Below the pieces are notes generated by a model. It was not told the origin of the DNA, did not search any database, and saw only the letters and a program-made list of their open reading frames with translations. DNA of 30,000 nucleotides from the NCBI GenBank assembly GCA_963575745.1, contig CAUYUJ010021047.1, forward strand, positions 1 through 30,000, written 5' to 3'. Shown one piece after another: positions 1-10,389 of the stretch (its first letter is position 1; each line of letters starts with the position of its first letter). Both the position numbers and the translations under genes were made by a program. The DNA comes from Prorocentrum cordatum (Eukaryota > Sar > Dinophyceae > Prorocentrales > Prorocentraceae).

Positions 1-2600
1 AAAAAATTGATTTTGAAGTATGTGGATTTTTCGTTGATTTTTCACGAAATTCAAAAGTTTTCGTGGAAATTGTTCACGAAAAAATATTTTTTTCGTGGAA
101 TTTCGTTGAATTTTTTCACGGAAACTATTTTTTTTTCGTGGACAAAATCAACGAAAAAATAATTTTCGTGAAATTTGAATTGGAAAACCCCACATGTTAA
201 CCCTGGAACTCTAGCGGCACCTTAAAGCGACAAAATTTGATTTTTGAAGTTAACATGTGGATTTTTCGTTGATTTTTCACGAAATTCAAAAGTTTTCGTG
301 GAAATTGCGCACGAAAAATACTTGTTCGTGGAATTTCGTGAAAATTTTTCACGAAAACTATTTTTTTCGTGACAAAATCAACGAAACAATAATTTTCGTG
401 AAATTTGAATTTGAAAACCCCACATGTTGGCCCTGGAACTCTAGCGGCACCTTAAAGCGAAAAAATTTGATTTTGAAGTTAACATGTGGATTTTTCGTGG
501 ATTCTCGACGAAATTTAAAAGTTTTCGTGGAAATTGCTCACGACAAATATTTTTTTCGTGGAATTTCGTGAAAATTTTTCACGAAAACTATTTTTTTCGT
601 TGACAAAATCAACGAAAAATAATTTTCGTGAAATTTGAATTGGAAAACCCCACATGTTGGACCTGGAACTCTAGCTGCACCTTAAAGCGAAACAAATGTG
701 ATTTTGAGGTTAACATGTGGATTTTTCGTTGATATTTCACGAAATTTAGAAGTTTTCGTGGAAATTGTTCACGAAAAATATTTGTTCGTGGAATTTCGTG
801 AAAATGTTTCACGATTTTTTTCGTTGACAAAATCAACGAAACAAATAATTTTCGTGAAATTTGAATTGGAAAACCCCACATGTTGGACCTGGAACTCTGC
901 GACAAAATTTGATTTTTGAAGTTAACATGTGGATTTTTCGTTGATTTTTCACGAAATTCAGAAGTTTTCGTGGAAATTGCTCCAGAAAAATACGTGTTCG
1001 TGGAATTTCGTGGAAATTTTTCACGAAAATTATTTTTTTTTCGTGGGCAAAATCAACGAAAAAATAACTTTCGTGAAATTTGAATTGGAAAACCCTACAT
1101 GTTGGCCCTGGAACTCTAGCGGCACCTTAAAGCGAACAAATTTTATTTTGAAGTTAACATGTGGATTTTTCGTTGATTTCTCACGAAATTCAAAAGTTTC
1201 CGTGGCATTTTTTCACGAAAATTGTTTCGTGTACAAAACAATCGAACATTTTTTTGTTAAATTTGAATTGGGGAACCCCACATGCTGGCCCTGGAACTCT
1301 AGCGGCACCTTAAAGCGAAAAAAAAAAGATTTTGAAGTTAACATGTGGATCTTTCGTTGTTTTTTTACGAAATGCAAAAGTTGTTGTAAAAAGTTGTCAC
1401 GAAAACTTCTTTTTCCGTTGGCAAAATCAACGAAAAAAAAATGTTCGTGAAATTTGAATTAGAAAACCCCACATGTTAGGTCTGGAACTCTAGCGGCACC
1501 TTAAAGCGAAAAAATTCGATTTTGAAGTTGACATTGGGATGGCTTATGGATTCCTTACGAAATTCTAAAGTTGTCGTTGAAACTTACGATGAAAAGAATT
1601 ATTTTCGCCGAGACAAATAACAAAAAATATGAAATTTGAATTTGACAACGCCACATGTTGGCCCTGGAACTCTAGCGGCACCTTAAAGCGAAACAATTTG
1701 ATTTTGAAGTTAACATTGATATGTTTGCGTTGGTTCCTAACGAATTCCACAATTTCATTCGATTATCAAGACATGTTTTCGTGAAATTTGTTTGTTGTTT
1801 GTAAATTTTGATTGGGAAACCGCCGGACGTTGTCCCGGGCGTCTGGCGGCGCTTTAAAGCGATAAAACTAATTCTGGAGTTAGCATTTGTAGTTTGCCAA
1901 TAGATTCTTGGAAATTTCTAACGAAAAAGTTGTGCTCGTGGACAAAATTTACAAAACAATGAAATGTGATGGAAACCCTACATGTTGGCCCTGGAATTCT
2001 AACGGCGCCTTGAAGCAAAAAAGGAAGATATGTTGAAGTTAGCGTTGGTATTTTTCCGTTGGTTTGTTCACGAATTTAAATATTTCATAGAATTTCTTCA
2101 CGCCAAAATGTTCTCTTGTTGACAACGCAAGCAAATATTTTCTTGGTTTAAAAGTTAACGATCATATTATGGTTGGTTCTTGGCGAGATTCAAAAACGCG
2201 CAGAAAGTTTCTGCCGACACCACGTGTTGGTCCGGGAATCTTAGCGGCATGTTCAAGCAAAAAACAATGGTTTGGATGTTGGCCATGTTCTCTCTTTGTT
2301 ACGTAATTTTCGCTACAAATTTGAATGCTTTGTTTCGCGAGCAAATTCGATGCGATATAAACGATTTATGTGACGTTGAATTGGAAATCCCCATATGTTG
2401 CCGCTGGAACTCCTGGCGGCACCTTAAAGCGAATTCGACATATTTTACGTCAACATAGCTGTTTTCCTGGATGTTCATGGTGAAACCTTCCATGAAATTT
2501 GAGTATAACCCCCTGCAGGTTGGCCCTCTAGCAGCATTTCAAGGCGAAACAAGGTGAATTTGAAGTGGCCATGGTCATTTCTTTTATTTTTCTGAAATAG
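1..2600. repeat. AT-rich tandem satellite, ~230-bp unit, with nested inverted repeats
   Basis: A conserved GC-richer core (CTCTAGCGGCACCTTAAAGC) recurs at about 209, 439, 669, 1114, 1297, 1488 and 1670, with degenerate copies near 1840, 1997, 2238, 2410 and 2526 and a copy lacking most of the core at 895. Spacing is 230 bp in the first three units, then 170-226 bp, then irregular. Between cores lie AT-rich stretches containing TTCGTG/CACGAA and CGTTGA/TCAACG inverted repeats. One 21-bp palindrome with a single central base lies at 335-355. Short reading frames run through the array only because it is AT-rich and repetitive; I see no gene. The array probably continues left of the window. Confidence 0.9.
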
Positions 2601-2739
2601 ACAGATTCCAATGGCAAATTAAAGTTCAACGAAGTTTCCACGAACACTTCCAACGAAAATGCCAGGTGCATTTGAAGGTTTCACGAACATGCCAACATTT
2701 AAATCGGAAAAACGGACGTAGAAAACCCAATTTGTTAGT

Positions 2740-2860
2740 CACAGTCGTATTATCATTAGTAGTAGTGATAGCAATCGAAGTAGAAGTACAAATAGTAGTC
2801 GTGAATTGTGGAAGTAGTATTAATAGTAATAGTAAGAGTAGGGGTAGCAGTAGCAGTAGC

Positions 2861-2898
<38 letters not shown>

Positions 2899-3007
2899 CA
2901 GCAATACCAGTAGTATTAGTAGTAGTAGTCGTAGTAGTCGTAGTAGCAGTAGTATGTTTACTGTTACTATTATTAATAGTAGTGGTAGTACTAGTACTAG
3001 TAGTAGC

Positions 3008-3040
<33 letters not shown>

Positions 3041-3075
3041 AGTAGTAGTAGCAGTAGTCGAGTAGTACAGTAGAC

Positions 3076-3107
<32 letters not shown>

Positions 3108-3590
3108 TATACGTAAGTAAGTATTCGTAAGTCAGTAGTATAGAAGACGAAGTAGATTAGAGTAGTAAGTAGTAGTAGTAGTAGTAAGTAGAAAAAAGGA
3201 TAGTATCGTAGTAGCGTAGTAGTCAGTAGTATGTTAGTAGTAGTATAGCATAGTAGTAAGTAAAAAAGTAGTAGTAGGAGTAGTAGTAGCAGAAGTAGTA
3301 GTAGTAGAAGTAGTATATAGCAGTAGTAGTGTGGTATCGTAAGAGTAGGTGGAGTAGGAATTGGGGTAGGAGTTGGAATAGGAGTAGGAAGTAGGATAGG
3401 AATGGAGTAGTGGTAGTAGTATTATCGCAGTAGTAGTGGTAGTAAGTTGTAGTCGTAGTCGTAGTAGTAGTAGTAGTAGTAGATAGTAGTATAGTAAGTA
3501 GTCGTCGAAGGAGTAAGTAGTAGTAGTAGAAGTAGTAGTCGTCGTAGGAAGGAGGAAGTAGGAAATAGTATGTAGTAGTATGTAAGTAAA

Positions 3591-3632
<42 letters not shown>

Positions 3633-3830
3633 CAATAGGAGTAGAGGTAGTGGCAGTAGTAGTAGTGGGAGCAGGAGTATGAGTAGGTAGTAGTAGAAAT
3701 CGTAGCAGTTGTAGAAGTAGATTTGGTAGTAGTAGTAGTAGTAGTTGTTGCTGTTGTTGCTGGAGTTGTGGTTGTCGCAAGAGCAGTCATAGTAGCAGTA
3801 GTAGTTGTTATTGTTTAGCTATTGTTTGTT
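2740..3830. repeat. Long imperfect AGT/GTA trinucleotide microsatellite
   Basis: More than 1 kb is dominated by AGT/GTA triplets on the plus strand. Pure runs lie near 2855-2900, 3010-3060, 3075-3110 and 3595-3630, with scattered substitutions and insertions between them. It grades into TTG-rich sequence at 3740-3960. The Ser-, Val- or Tyr/Thr-rich frames through it are artefacts of the repeat. Confidence 0.9.
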
Positions 3831-4189
3831 GTAGTTGTTGCATTTGTTCTGCTTGTAGCAGTGGCAGTAGTGACTGTACGTGTACTGTTATCCTTGTTGC
3901 TCTTGTATTTGTGGAGGTAGTAGTAGTGGTGGTAGGCGTAGTTGTTGCTGTTACTGTGTTGCACTTGAGCGATTTCATTCACCTCCTTTTTCTTCTGGTT
4001 GTTGCTGCATTGCCTGGGCCCTGCTTCAAGAAGCGCCACATTGGTCCCAAGAAACCACCTGCGCGACCCAAGACCGTCGTTCAGAGACGTCCGCGTGGCC
4101 CCAAGACGTCCGAAGACGGCCAAAGACATCCCAAAATGCGCCAAGAAATGCCCCAAGAGAAACTCCAAAAATCCGTTGAGGCGGAAAAT
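3831..4189. other. Gene-free stretch with CCAAGA-rich degenerate repeat, related to element flanks
   Basis: The left part is TTG/GTA-rich. From about 4040 the text repeats variants of 'cccaagac', 'gccaaagac' and 'ccccaagag'. This is the same degenerate style as the outer flanks of the composite elements at 9895-10070, 12590-12660, 21310-21460 and 23890-24130. It looks like a decayed flank fragment. No supported gene. Confidence 0.5.
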
Positions 4190-4282
4190 GGCGGCAGCCT
4201 ATTCGAATGAGAACCCTGCAGGCGGAGAACGGCGGCAGCCCATTCGAATGAGAACCCTACGGGCGGGGAACGGCGTAAGCCT
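4190..4282. repeat. 41-bp direct repeat, about 2.3 copies
   Basis: Copies at 4190-4230 and 4231-4271 begin GGCGGCAGCC and share ATTCGAATGAGAACCCT. A partial third copy starts at 4272. The few differences suggest a recent duplication. Confidence 0.85.
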
Positions 4283-4574
4283 ATCTATCTCATGAGAGAA
4301 GCGATTGACAAACATTCAATGAAGCAGCTTAGTCGAAAAAGAAACACAGGCCTCTGCCGGTTGCTTCCCTCGGGCCGCGCCGCCGAAGACGGGTGAGGAC
4401 AAGGGCAGGGCGGGTGGAGGAGGAGAAGGAACGGCAGGGAGATCAAGGGGACGACGCGGAGGAGGAACAGAGACGGGCAAGAGAAGGGGGAGGGCGAAGA
4501 TCATATTATGCGAACCCAGCGTTTGGCTCAACAACAAGAGTGATGAATTATGCAACGATGCAGCTATCGAACGC
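4283..4574. other. 3' flank of the methyltransferase gene
   Basis: Pyrimidine-rich on the minus strand at 4395-4500, like the introns of the adjoining gene. If the GTACGC sequence just before the stop of Gene 1 were used as a donor, a short alternative last exon ending near 4316 would be possible. I see no strong support for it. Confidence 0.35.
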
Positions 4575-6683
4575 CTAGGCGGCTGCGTACCTGTCCTTCA
4601 AATCTGTGCTCTGCGCGAGCCCCACCGATGGGAGCAGGGCTACGAAAATGCGCTCGAGCACGTTCTGGGACATAGCGTTGCCCAGGGCTCGCCCCATGGC
4701 AACTTGAGACATGCTGACCTTAATCACGCTGGGGTCCATGCCCTGAATCCTCATAAGCTCGGCCTGGTTCATCCGGCGACGCCGGAAAGCAAGCCACGCG
4801 CCTGAACTCGCGCCGCGAGACGCCGTCAGACAGGGCGCCATGCCCTCTTTGAAACTGAGGTCAGTCGAGTCGATGTCAGCCGCGACCTCGTTCTTCATAG
4901 AGAGCTTGATGCCGCGATCTTTGATCTTGGCCTCAAGCTCTGCAACCTTGCCAGGAAACGCACGCTTAAAAAAACGAAGGAGGAGTGGGGTAGGAGGGAA
5001 TGGAGAGAGAAGAAAAGAGGGGGGATGAGTGCGGGAAGAGGGAATGGAGAGAGAAGAGAAGAGGGAAGCTGGGATAAGCTTGCATCTTCTCCTGCTTACC
5101 TGATTCTTGTTGTGAGCCGCTGTGGGCTGGCCGTCGATGATGCGTTTAGGATCCAGGATAGTGGCCAAGGGCGGGGTGCTCGTCAGATCCTCCCGGGGGA
5201 AGGGAGAGGAGGGGCAATCCAAAACGCAGATCCCCCACCTTCCTCCTCCGTCTCCTCCTCCTCCTCCTCCTCCTCCTCCTCGAGCTCCTCCTCCTCTTCC
5301 TCTTCAGGCTACTCCATAAATATTGGCATCCTGGGGAAGGCGTCCCGGGGACCGATGGGGGCGTTTGTTTTCTCAACCGCATTGCGTCCTCTGGGAATTG
5401 GAACTCGTTCAAGGTACGAGAGCAAAGAGTCCCCACAATATATACCCTCTGTCTCTGGTGTGGCACCCCGTGCTTCTGAGTGTACATGAACTCCCAGTGC
5501 ACGTTGCACAACTTCTCACCACCAGATTTCATCCCACGCAATTTCTGCAAGATCCACTCGAAATATTCTGTGTGGCGGTTGACGAGGCCACGGACGTTCT
5601 CTAGTACATAGCAGACTGGCTTCTTGGTACGTATGTATGCAACGATATCTTCGATTACCGTCCCGCGGGAATCAGCCCCCCCTAAATTGAGACCCCCGTC
5701 AGAAAATGGTTGGCAAGGGAAGCCAGCTGTGAATATGTCCGCGTGCCAGCTCAGGCCCAAGCTCTTGAAATTTCCCCGGGAGGGGGGAAAAGAGAGACGA
5801 GAGGGAGAAGGAGGAGGTGGAGAAGGAGGAGGAGGAGCCAGAGGAGGAGGAGGAGGAGGAATATGCGAGGCGGATCAGGAGGGGGAGGAGGAGAAGGAGG
5901 AAGGTGGAGGATGAGGCGGCGGTGAAGCAGAGCTTTCATATGGACATGGGGGGCGTACTTTGTGAAGAGGTCGTCGGACGACTCATGCACAATTGCTGGG
6001 CGCTCGGGGAAATTCTCCTTCAGATGCTGCCTCAAGGTGGCGTTTTGCTCGCAGAAAAACAAAGGCTTTGTGGACAGACCCAACGCGCGCAACGCCATCT
6101 CATCGGTGCCGAGGCCGCTGCAACAGCTCCCAGTGAGGATCGTTTGCTTCTTGGCTGGCGTTTTCATGACTCCCTTGTTTTTTTTTTTTTTTTTTTTTTT
6201 TTCTTCTCCAAGCTCTTTGTCATGGCCCTGGCTGGCTTTTTCAAGACCACCTTCTGGAGGATCTTCTTGCTGACCGTTTTTTTCATGGCTGAAGGTTTCG
6301 TTCCGTCTGCCAGAGCTTCCGGAAATTCATCCCAATCGAGGTCCATTGCGCGGGCCGTCTCAAAACTAAGAGTGAATTGACTCAAGAAATGCTTGAAGCC
6401 TCCACGCCACTAGACGGAGAGAGTGAGTGGCAACAAAAATTGCGGAGGTGGAGCCCGGAAGTTGGAGGAGACAAGAGGAAGGCAGGGTGAGAAGGGAGGG
6501 GGGGTCAAGGAGGAAGAGGAGAGGAGAAAAGGATAGGAGGAGGAGGACATAATATGAAAGAGGAGAGGGGGCGGCCTGACTGGCGTCGCCGTCGCCCTTG
6601 TCTGAGGGAGATGATTTAAGAGGCGAGGGGGCAGCAGCAGCATGGGCAGCATCATCAGCAGCAGCATCAGCCAGCCCCGCCAT
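4575..6683 (-). CDS. C5-cytosine DNA methyltransferase, five exons, frame break at a homopolymer
   Basis: Predicted to transfer a methyl group from S-adenosylmethionine to cytosine C5 in DNA. Proposed exons are 6683-6581, 6399-5934, 5763-5353, 5189-5100 and 4964-4575 (stop TAG). The start is an ATG opening an Ala-rich leader. Exon 2 holds a lysine-rich stretch, then motif I (GSCCSGLGTDEMALRALGL) and FFCEQN. Exon 3 holds GFPCQPFS (motif IV, catalytic Cys), ENVRGL (motif VI) and QRQRVYIVG (motif VIII). The last exon holds RIQGM (motif IX) and GNAMSQNVL (motif X). Total is about 486 residues, close to single-domain bacterial-type enzymes, with no accessory reader domain seen. The GTAAGC donor at 5099 is clear; donors at 5933 (GC) and 5352 are less certain. 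Exon 2 shifts frame at the T run 6178-6202: one extra T or two fewer would join both halves, and all other phases agree with that. The motif IV context is unlike Dnmt2. Confidence 0.85.
5228..5310. repeat. TCC/GGA microsatellite within methyltransferase intron 3
   Basis: Plus-strand CTCCTC runs lie inside the proposed intron 5352-5190. Reading through gives an artefactual poly-Arg stretch. Confidence 0.8.
5793..5915. repeat. GGA-rich tract within methyltransferase intron 2
   Basis: Plus-strand GGAGGA/GAGGAG sequence fills most of the proposed intron 5933-5764, so the intron is a pyrimidine tract on the coding strand. A similar tract fills intron 4 (about 4975-5075). Confidence 0.8.
6178..6202. 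repeat. 25-base T homopolymer inside the methyltransferase coding region
   Basis: It reads as poly-lysine on the minus strand. Upstream codons (ending KSLEK) and downstream codons (NKGVMKTPAKK) are in different frames as written. The run could be an assembly length error, a polymorphic tract or a true inactivating change. Confidence 0.9.
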
Positions 6684-7527
6684 GATTGCTTACTGTGCCT
6701 TGACATGCTCAACTTGCCTGCTTGCCTTGCTCGACTGTGCTTACTCGACTGTGCTTACTGCGCATTGGTGACCTTTCCTTGCTTGTCCTGCCTTCCCTTG
6801 CCTTGCTCATCTGACCTTTGTTGATTCATGCTCGCCCTGCCATGCCCATGATGTCGTTGTGGTGGCGATGGCGCGGTGACGATGGCAGATATAATTAGCG
6901 ATGGTTGTTAGTCGAGGTGACGATGACAATGTGACGGCGATAGTGATGGCGACGTCGACGTTTGACATCTGGCATCTTCAACTACATTAGGTATCAACCC
7001 AGGCCTGCCAAACGGCATGAGGCACCTGGGCGAGAACGCACAGTGGGGCTCAGGCCCGCCGCTGCTGCCGCTCCCGGGGGCTTGGCGGCACACCGTACGT
7101 ACATCAGCGCGCTGGCACGCGCGTGTTGCAGCGTGCATACTTGATGAGCGTTGAGGTCGAAGTCGTCATCATCAATCGTCGTCGTTTGCTGCGCGATGTC
7201 ATGCACGCGTACTACTAGGCGAGGGGCATGCGGCCTGCGACGCCCATTCGAGCAGAGAGGACAGAGGGACGTCTGACAATGGCGTCGCTCACCAGATTCC
7301 AGGTGCCCCCGTGGCCCTCACGGCCTCAGGAGATGGCCCAGGAGAGGAGCAGGAGGAGGAGGAGGAGGAGGAGGAGGAGATGGCTGTGGAGGAGGGGAGA
7401 AGCGCTGCTACTCGCGAAGCAAGGGAGACAGGCCGCACGCCAAACCTCCTTCAAAAAATCAAACTCCAGCGCGCAGAGCTGCTGGACCTTGCGTTCCCAA
7501 CTAGGGACGCGCAGAGCTGCTGATCAC
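6684..7527. other. Intergenic region between Gene 2 and the methyltransferase
   Basis: Contains CTTGC/CTTGCCT repeats (6712-6820), GATGGC/GATGAC repeats (6850-6960), a short sequence at 6973-6998 nearly repeated at 27710-27735, and a GGA run (7346-7380). A minus-strand open stretch near 7206-7130 (beginning VHDIAQQTTTIDDDDFDL, with a GTATGC donor-like end) could be a 5' exon or leader of Gene 1, but the evidence is weak. The promoter and trans-splice acceptor of Gene 1 should lie here; neither is identifiable. Confidence 0.45.
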
Positions 7528-8585
7528 TCACTCCTCTTCCTCGGGATCGTCATCATCCTCAGAGTCCTCTTCTTCGGACTCTTCCCCCTCCTGGTCGACG
7601 ACGTCCGCTTCTCCGGAGCCAGCCGCCTTGAGCGATTTCAGTAGTTTCTTCCTCTCCTCTTTCGTCATCTTGCCCTTGGAAGAATCCGCCTTGGCCTTGG
7701 CCTTGGCCTTGGGCTTGGCCTTAGCCTTGGCAACGGGATTGGGGTCCACAGAGTCTTCTTTCTTGCGCTTCCTGCTCCCTGGCTTCGCCACAAGAGCCGC
7801 CAGCGTCGGCTCGTACAAATCCCCCTCTTCCTGGAAGAGCTCGAAGACCCTGGAACCAAGGCGCTTAACTAGCTCTTCCTGGGCGAATTCCGTGAACACC
7901 ACCACGCAGATCGGGATGCGCTTCCTGATGCAAACGAGCGGGAGGATCTCATCCAGGCCTGTGAGCATCAGCACCTTCTTGGCTTTGAAGGAATGGCAAA
8001 TCTCCTCCCACAGCGAGCTGCTGCGGGCGTGCCAATTCACCGGCTCAAGGTCTGAAGCTGGACCAAATTGCGGCGGAGCCTCGGGATCGTCGGTAGGGCC
8101 GCCAATTCGCACTCTGCATGCACCAAACATCTGATCCTTCATCTCATCGGTCACCATCCACAGGGTCTCCCACGCCGGAAGGGCGACCGGGCTGATGACA
8201 TTGCCACGCGCGGTGCCTTGGAAGTGCAGGCGGGGCTTGTCCTCGACTCCCGGGAAGCCAGATGAGGTCACCACGTGCAAGAACTCCATTTGGGATACCA
8301 CTCCCCTCTGCTTGGACTTCCTGTTCTTCACAGATTGCTCCTCGTGTACGATGTAGAAGGTAGTCGTGTCACGGGTGCACGCTCTCCCGTCTTCCTTGCT
8401 CAGCGTGTTGACCAGCGTGGCCTGGTTCCCATGGCGACCACCATCAAAGAATAAATACAGGTCGTTGGGATTGATCGCGCCCCTGTTCCCGCGACCAATG
8501 AGAGCGCCTCTCACGCATGTGCGGATGTGTTCTTGACGGAGGGGTGCGATGCGAATGCGCGGGTGCGTCGTCGGTTCCCCACTGG

Positions 8586-8631
<46 letters not shown>

Positions 8632-8681
8632 AAAAAAAAAAAAAAAAAAAACTAAAAAAAAAAAAAAAAAAAAAAAATAAG

Positions 8682-8733
<52 letters not shown>

Positions 8734-9200
8734 AAGCATTGCGCAGTCGAGTGTCCGACGTTGAGGCAGTGCTCGTCGTCTTTCATGGTGGTCTGCCCGG
8801 CCGACCACTCCGTCTTGATGTGCTCGCCGAGCTGGTTCTCGGTGGCCGGGAGGACGACGAATTTCACCCACTCGCGCACCTTGCGCTCGGCGAAAGTCTT
8901 CCAACTCGGGAGCTTTCCATCCGGGTCGTCAATGACAGTGCCGTCGCCCCGCTTGAAGGTGCCATCGTCATTGGCATCGTCGTAGATGGCAGATGATTTG
9001 GCCGCGTCCTTCGACGTCGAACCAGCACTGGCTCCTGCACCGCCCTCGGCTGGCTTCTCGTGCAGCTCGTCTTGCCTCTTGTCGGTGATCTTCTGGAGAG
9101 CCTCCTTGAACGGCGACGATTCCATCGTCGCTGCCACGGACCTTGAAGTGCGGCAGCTGTGCTTCAAGTGGACGTCATTCTCAACGCCGAACACGGTTTT
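7528..9200 (-). CDS. Gene 2: uncharacterised dinoflagellate-type protein with Lys/Ala-rich and acidic C-terminus
   Basis: Two coding blocks: about 9200-8743, after the acceptor CTAG at 9204-9201, and 8581-7528, ending in TGA. An internal ATG at about 9123 (MESSPFKEALQKI) could be a start, but high-GC3 coding extends upstream to the acceptor, so the block is probably an internal exon. The second block contains DLYLFFDGGRHGN, then HFQGTARGNVISPVALPAWE, a region with alternating hydrophobic segments (KAKKVLMLTGLDEILPLVC, RIPICVVVFTEFAQEELVKRL), an AKAKPKAKAKAK tract and a run of Glu/Asp at the end. I recall similar patterns (GGRxGN, FPGTxKGDLIGPV and an 'IDLTAGDG'-like segment) in uncharacterised Symbiodiniaceae predictions. 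The last of these hints at a degenerate SAM-methyltransferase-like fold, which is speculative. The basic/acidic tail suggests a nuclear or chromatin-associated protein (inference). The join across the A-rich block is not resolved. Confidence 0.65.
8586..8731. repeat. 146-bp A-rich near-homopolymer
   Basis: Almost pure A on the plus strand, with single T, C or G interruptions, sitting between the two coding blocks of Gene 2. On the coding strand it is a T tract ending in CCAG just before GGGGAACC, so it may be an extreme polypyrimidine tract of an intron. It may also contain assembly errors. Confidence 0.9.
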
Positions 9201-9225
9201 CTAGGGGGACCAAAAAACGGTCAGA

Positions 9226-9570
9226 GGGGGGAGGAGGAGGAGGAGGAGGAGGAGGAGGAAGAGGAGGAGGAGGAGGAGGAGGAGGAGCATGAGGAGAAGC
9301 AGCAGGAGAAGCAGCAGGACAGGGGGGGGGGGGGAAACGATAGATGGAGGAGGACCAGGGGAGGCGAGGAGGAGCAAGGGGAGCAGGAGGATGAGAGGAG
9401 GAGGGCGAGGAGGAGGAGAAGGGGGGGAGGAGGAGGAGGAGGAGGAGGAGGAGGAGGAATGAGCGGAGGAGGAGGAGGAGGAGGGTGGAGGAGGTGGAGG
9501 AGGAGGAGGAGGAGAGGAGGAGGAGGATAGGGGGAAGGAAGGAGGTGGAGGAGGAGGACGAGGAGGAGGG
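9226..9570. repeat. GGA/GAG purine tract upstream of Gene 2
   Basis: About 340 bp of nearly uninterrupted purines on the plus strand, including two G homopolymers. It lies directly behind the acceptor at 9201, consistent with a pyrimidine-rich intron on the minus strand. The proline/leucine- and serine-rich frames here are artefacts. Confidence 0.85.
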
Positions 9571-9740
9571 TCCTAGAGGAGGGAGCAGGGGCGACTAAGA
9601 AAGGTTGCGTTCTCCCCCCTTCCGAGGTCACAACAACAGGGGCCCTGGGGGGCCTTCCAAGTAGAGCGAGGCGCTTCGACCGCGCAGGACAGGGGCGCAT
9701 TTCAGAGCCGCTCTGGAGGAACCAGGGAGATCCACCTAAT
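9571..9740. other. Short stretch between the purine tract and Element 1
   Basis: A minus-strand frame (SPWFLQSGSEMRPCPARSKR) starts directly after the element end and could be an exon upstream of Gene 2. Its third-codon-position GC content is only moderate, and I could not confirm a donor. Confidence 0.3.
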
Positions 9741-10184
9741 CCCACCAGCCCTCTGGGCGTCGATGGTTTAGAGCGTTTCCTCTTCACCTTTCCCTCTTCC
9801 CCTTGGGTGAGGGTTTTAACCCTTCCCCTGCCCCCTCCCCGTGGACCTGGACGGGAGGGGCGGGGAGGTGTCAGGGGGTAGTTTTTCGCCCAAGTTGGCT
9901 CCAAGGGAGCCGCAGAGAGCCTAAGATAGCCTCCAAGATGGCTCGATATATCGTGAGATATTTCAATATGGCCCCGAAGATGCTAGAAGACGCTCAAAGA
10001 CCGCCCCAAGATGGCTCCAAGTGTCCAAAAGAGCTCCCCAAGGATGCCCCCCAAGAGGCCAAAACGCTTCAAAACCATGTGGAAACCAATTCCCAACCAT
10101 CCTGTGGTGTTGTCTCCTCGTTCTGTCAGAGGCGGTCCCCCGTGTTCCTCCTCCTCCCCTGCCCCTCCTCCCATCCTGTCATCA

Positions 10185-10242
10185 TCATCACCATCACCAT
10201 CGTCATCATCATCATCGTCATCATCATCGTCATCATCATCAG

Positions 10243-10279
<37 letters not shown>

Positions 10280-10332
10280 GTCATCATCATCATCATCATC
10301 ATCATCATTACTGTCATCATCATCATCAACAC

Positions 10333-10379
<47 letters not shown>

Positions 10380-10380
10380 C
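10185..10380. repeat. TCA/ATC trinucleotide microsatellite inside the Element 1 core
   Basis: About 65 triplets, mostly TCA, interrupted by TCG, ACC and AGC. It lies between the core's left terminal repeat and the first satellite monomer. Element 2 has no counterpart at the equivalent position, so it expanded after the two copies diverged. Confidence 0.9.
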
Positions 10381-10389
10381 CTCCCTTCC

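Noticed and set aside
2626-3790. Ser-, Leu-, Thr- and Tyr-rich proteins from the AGT tract
   Set aside because: Pure translation of a trinucleotide repeat, present in several frames and both strands.
8517-8996. Plus-strand poly-lysine frame
   Set aside because: It depends on the A-rich block, while the minus strand over the same interval has conserved coding with biased codon use.
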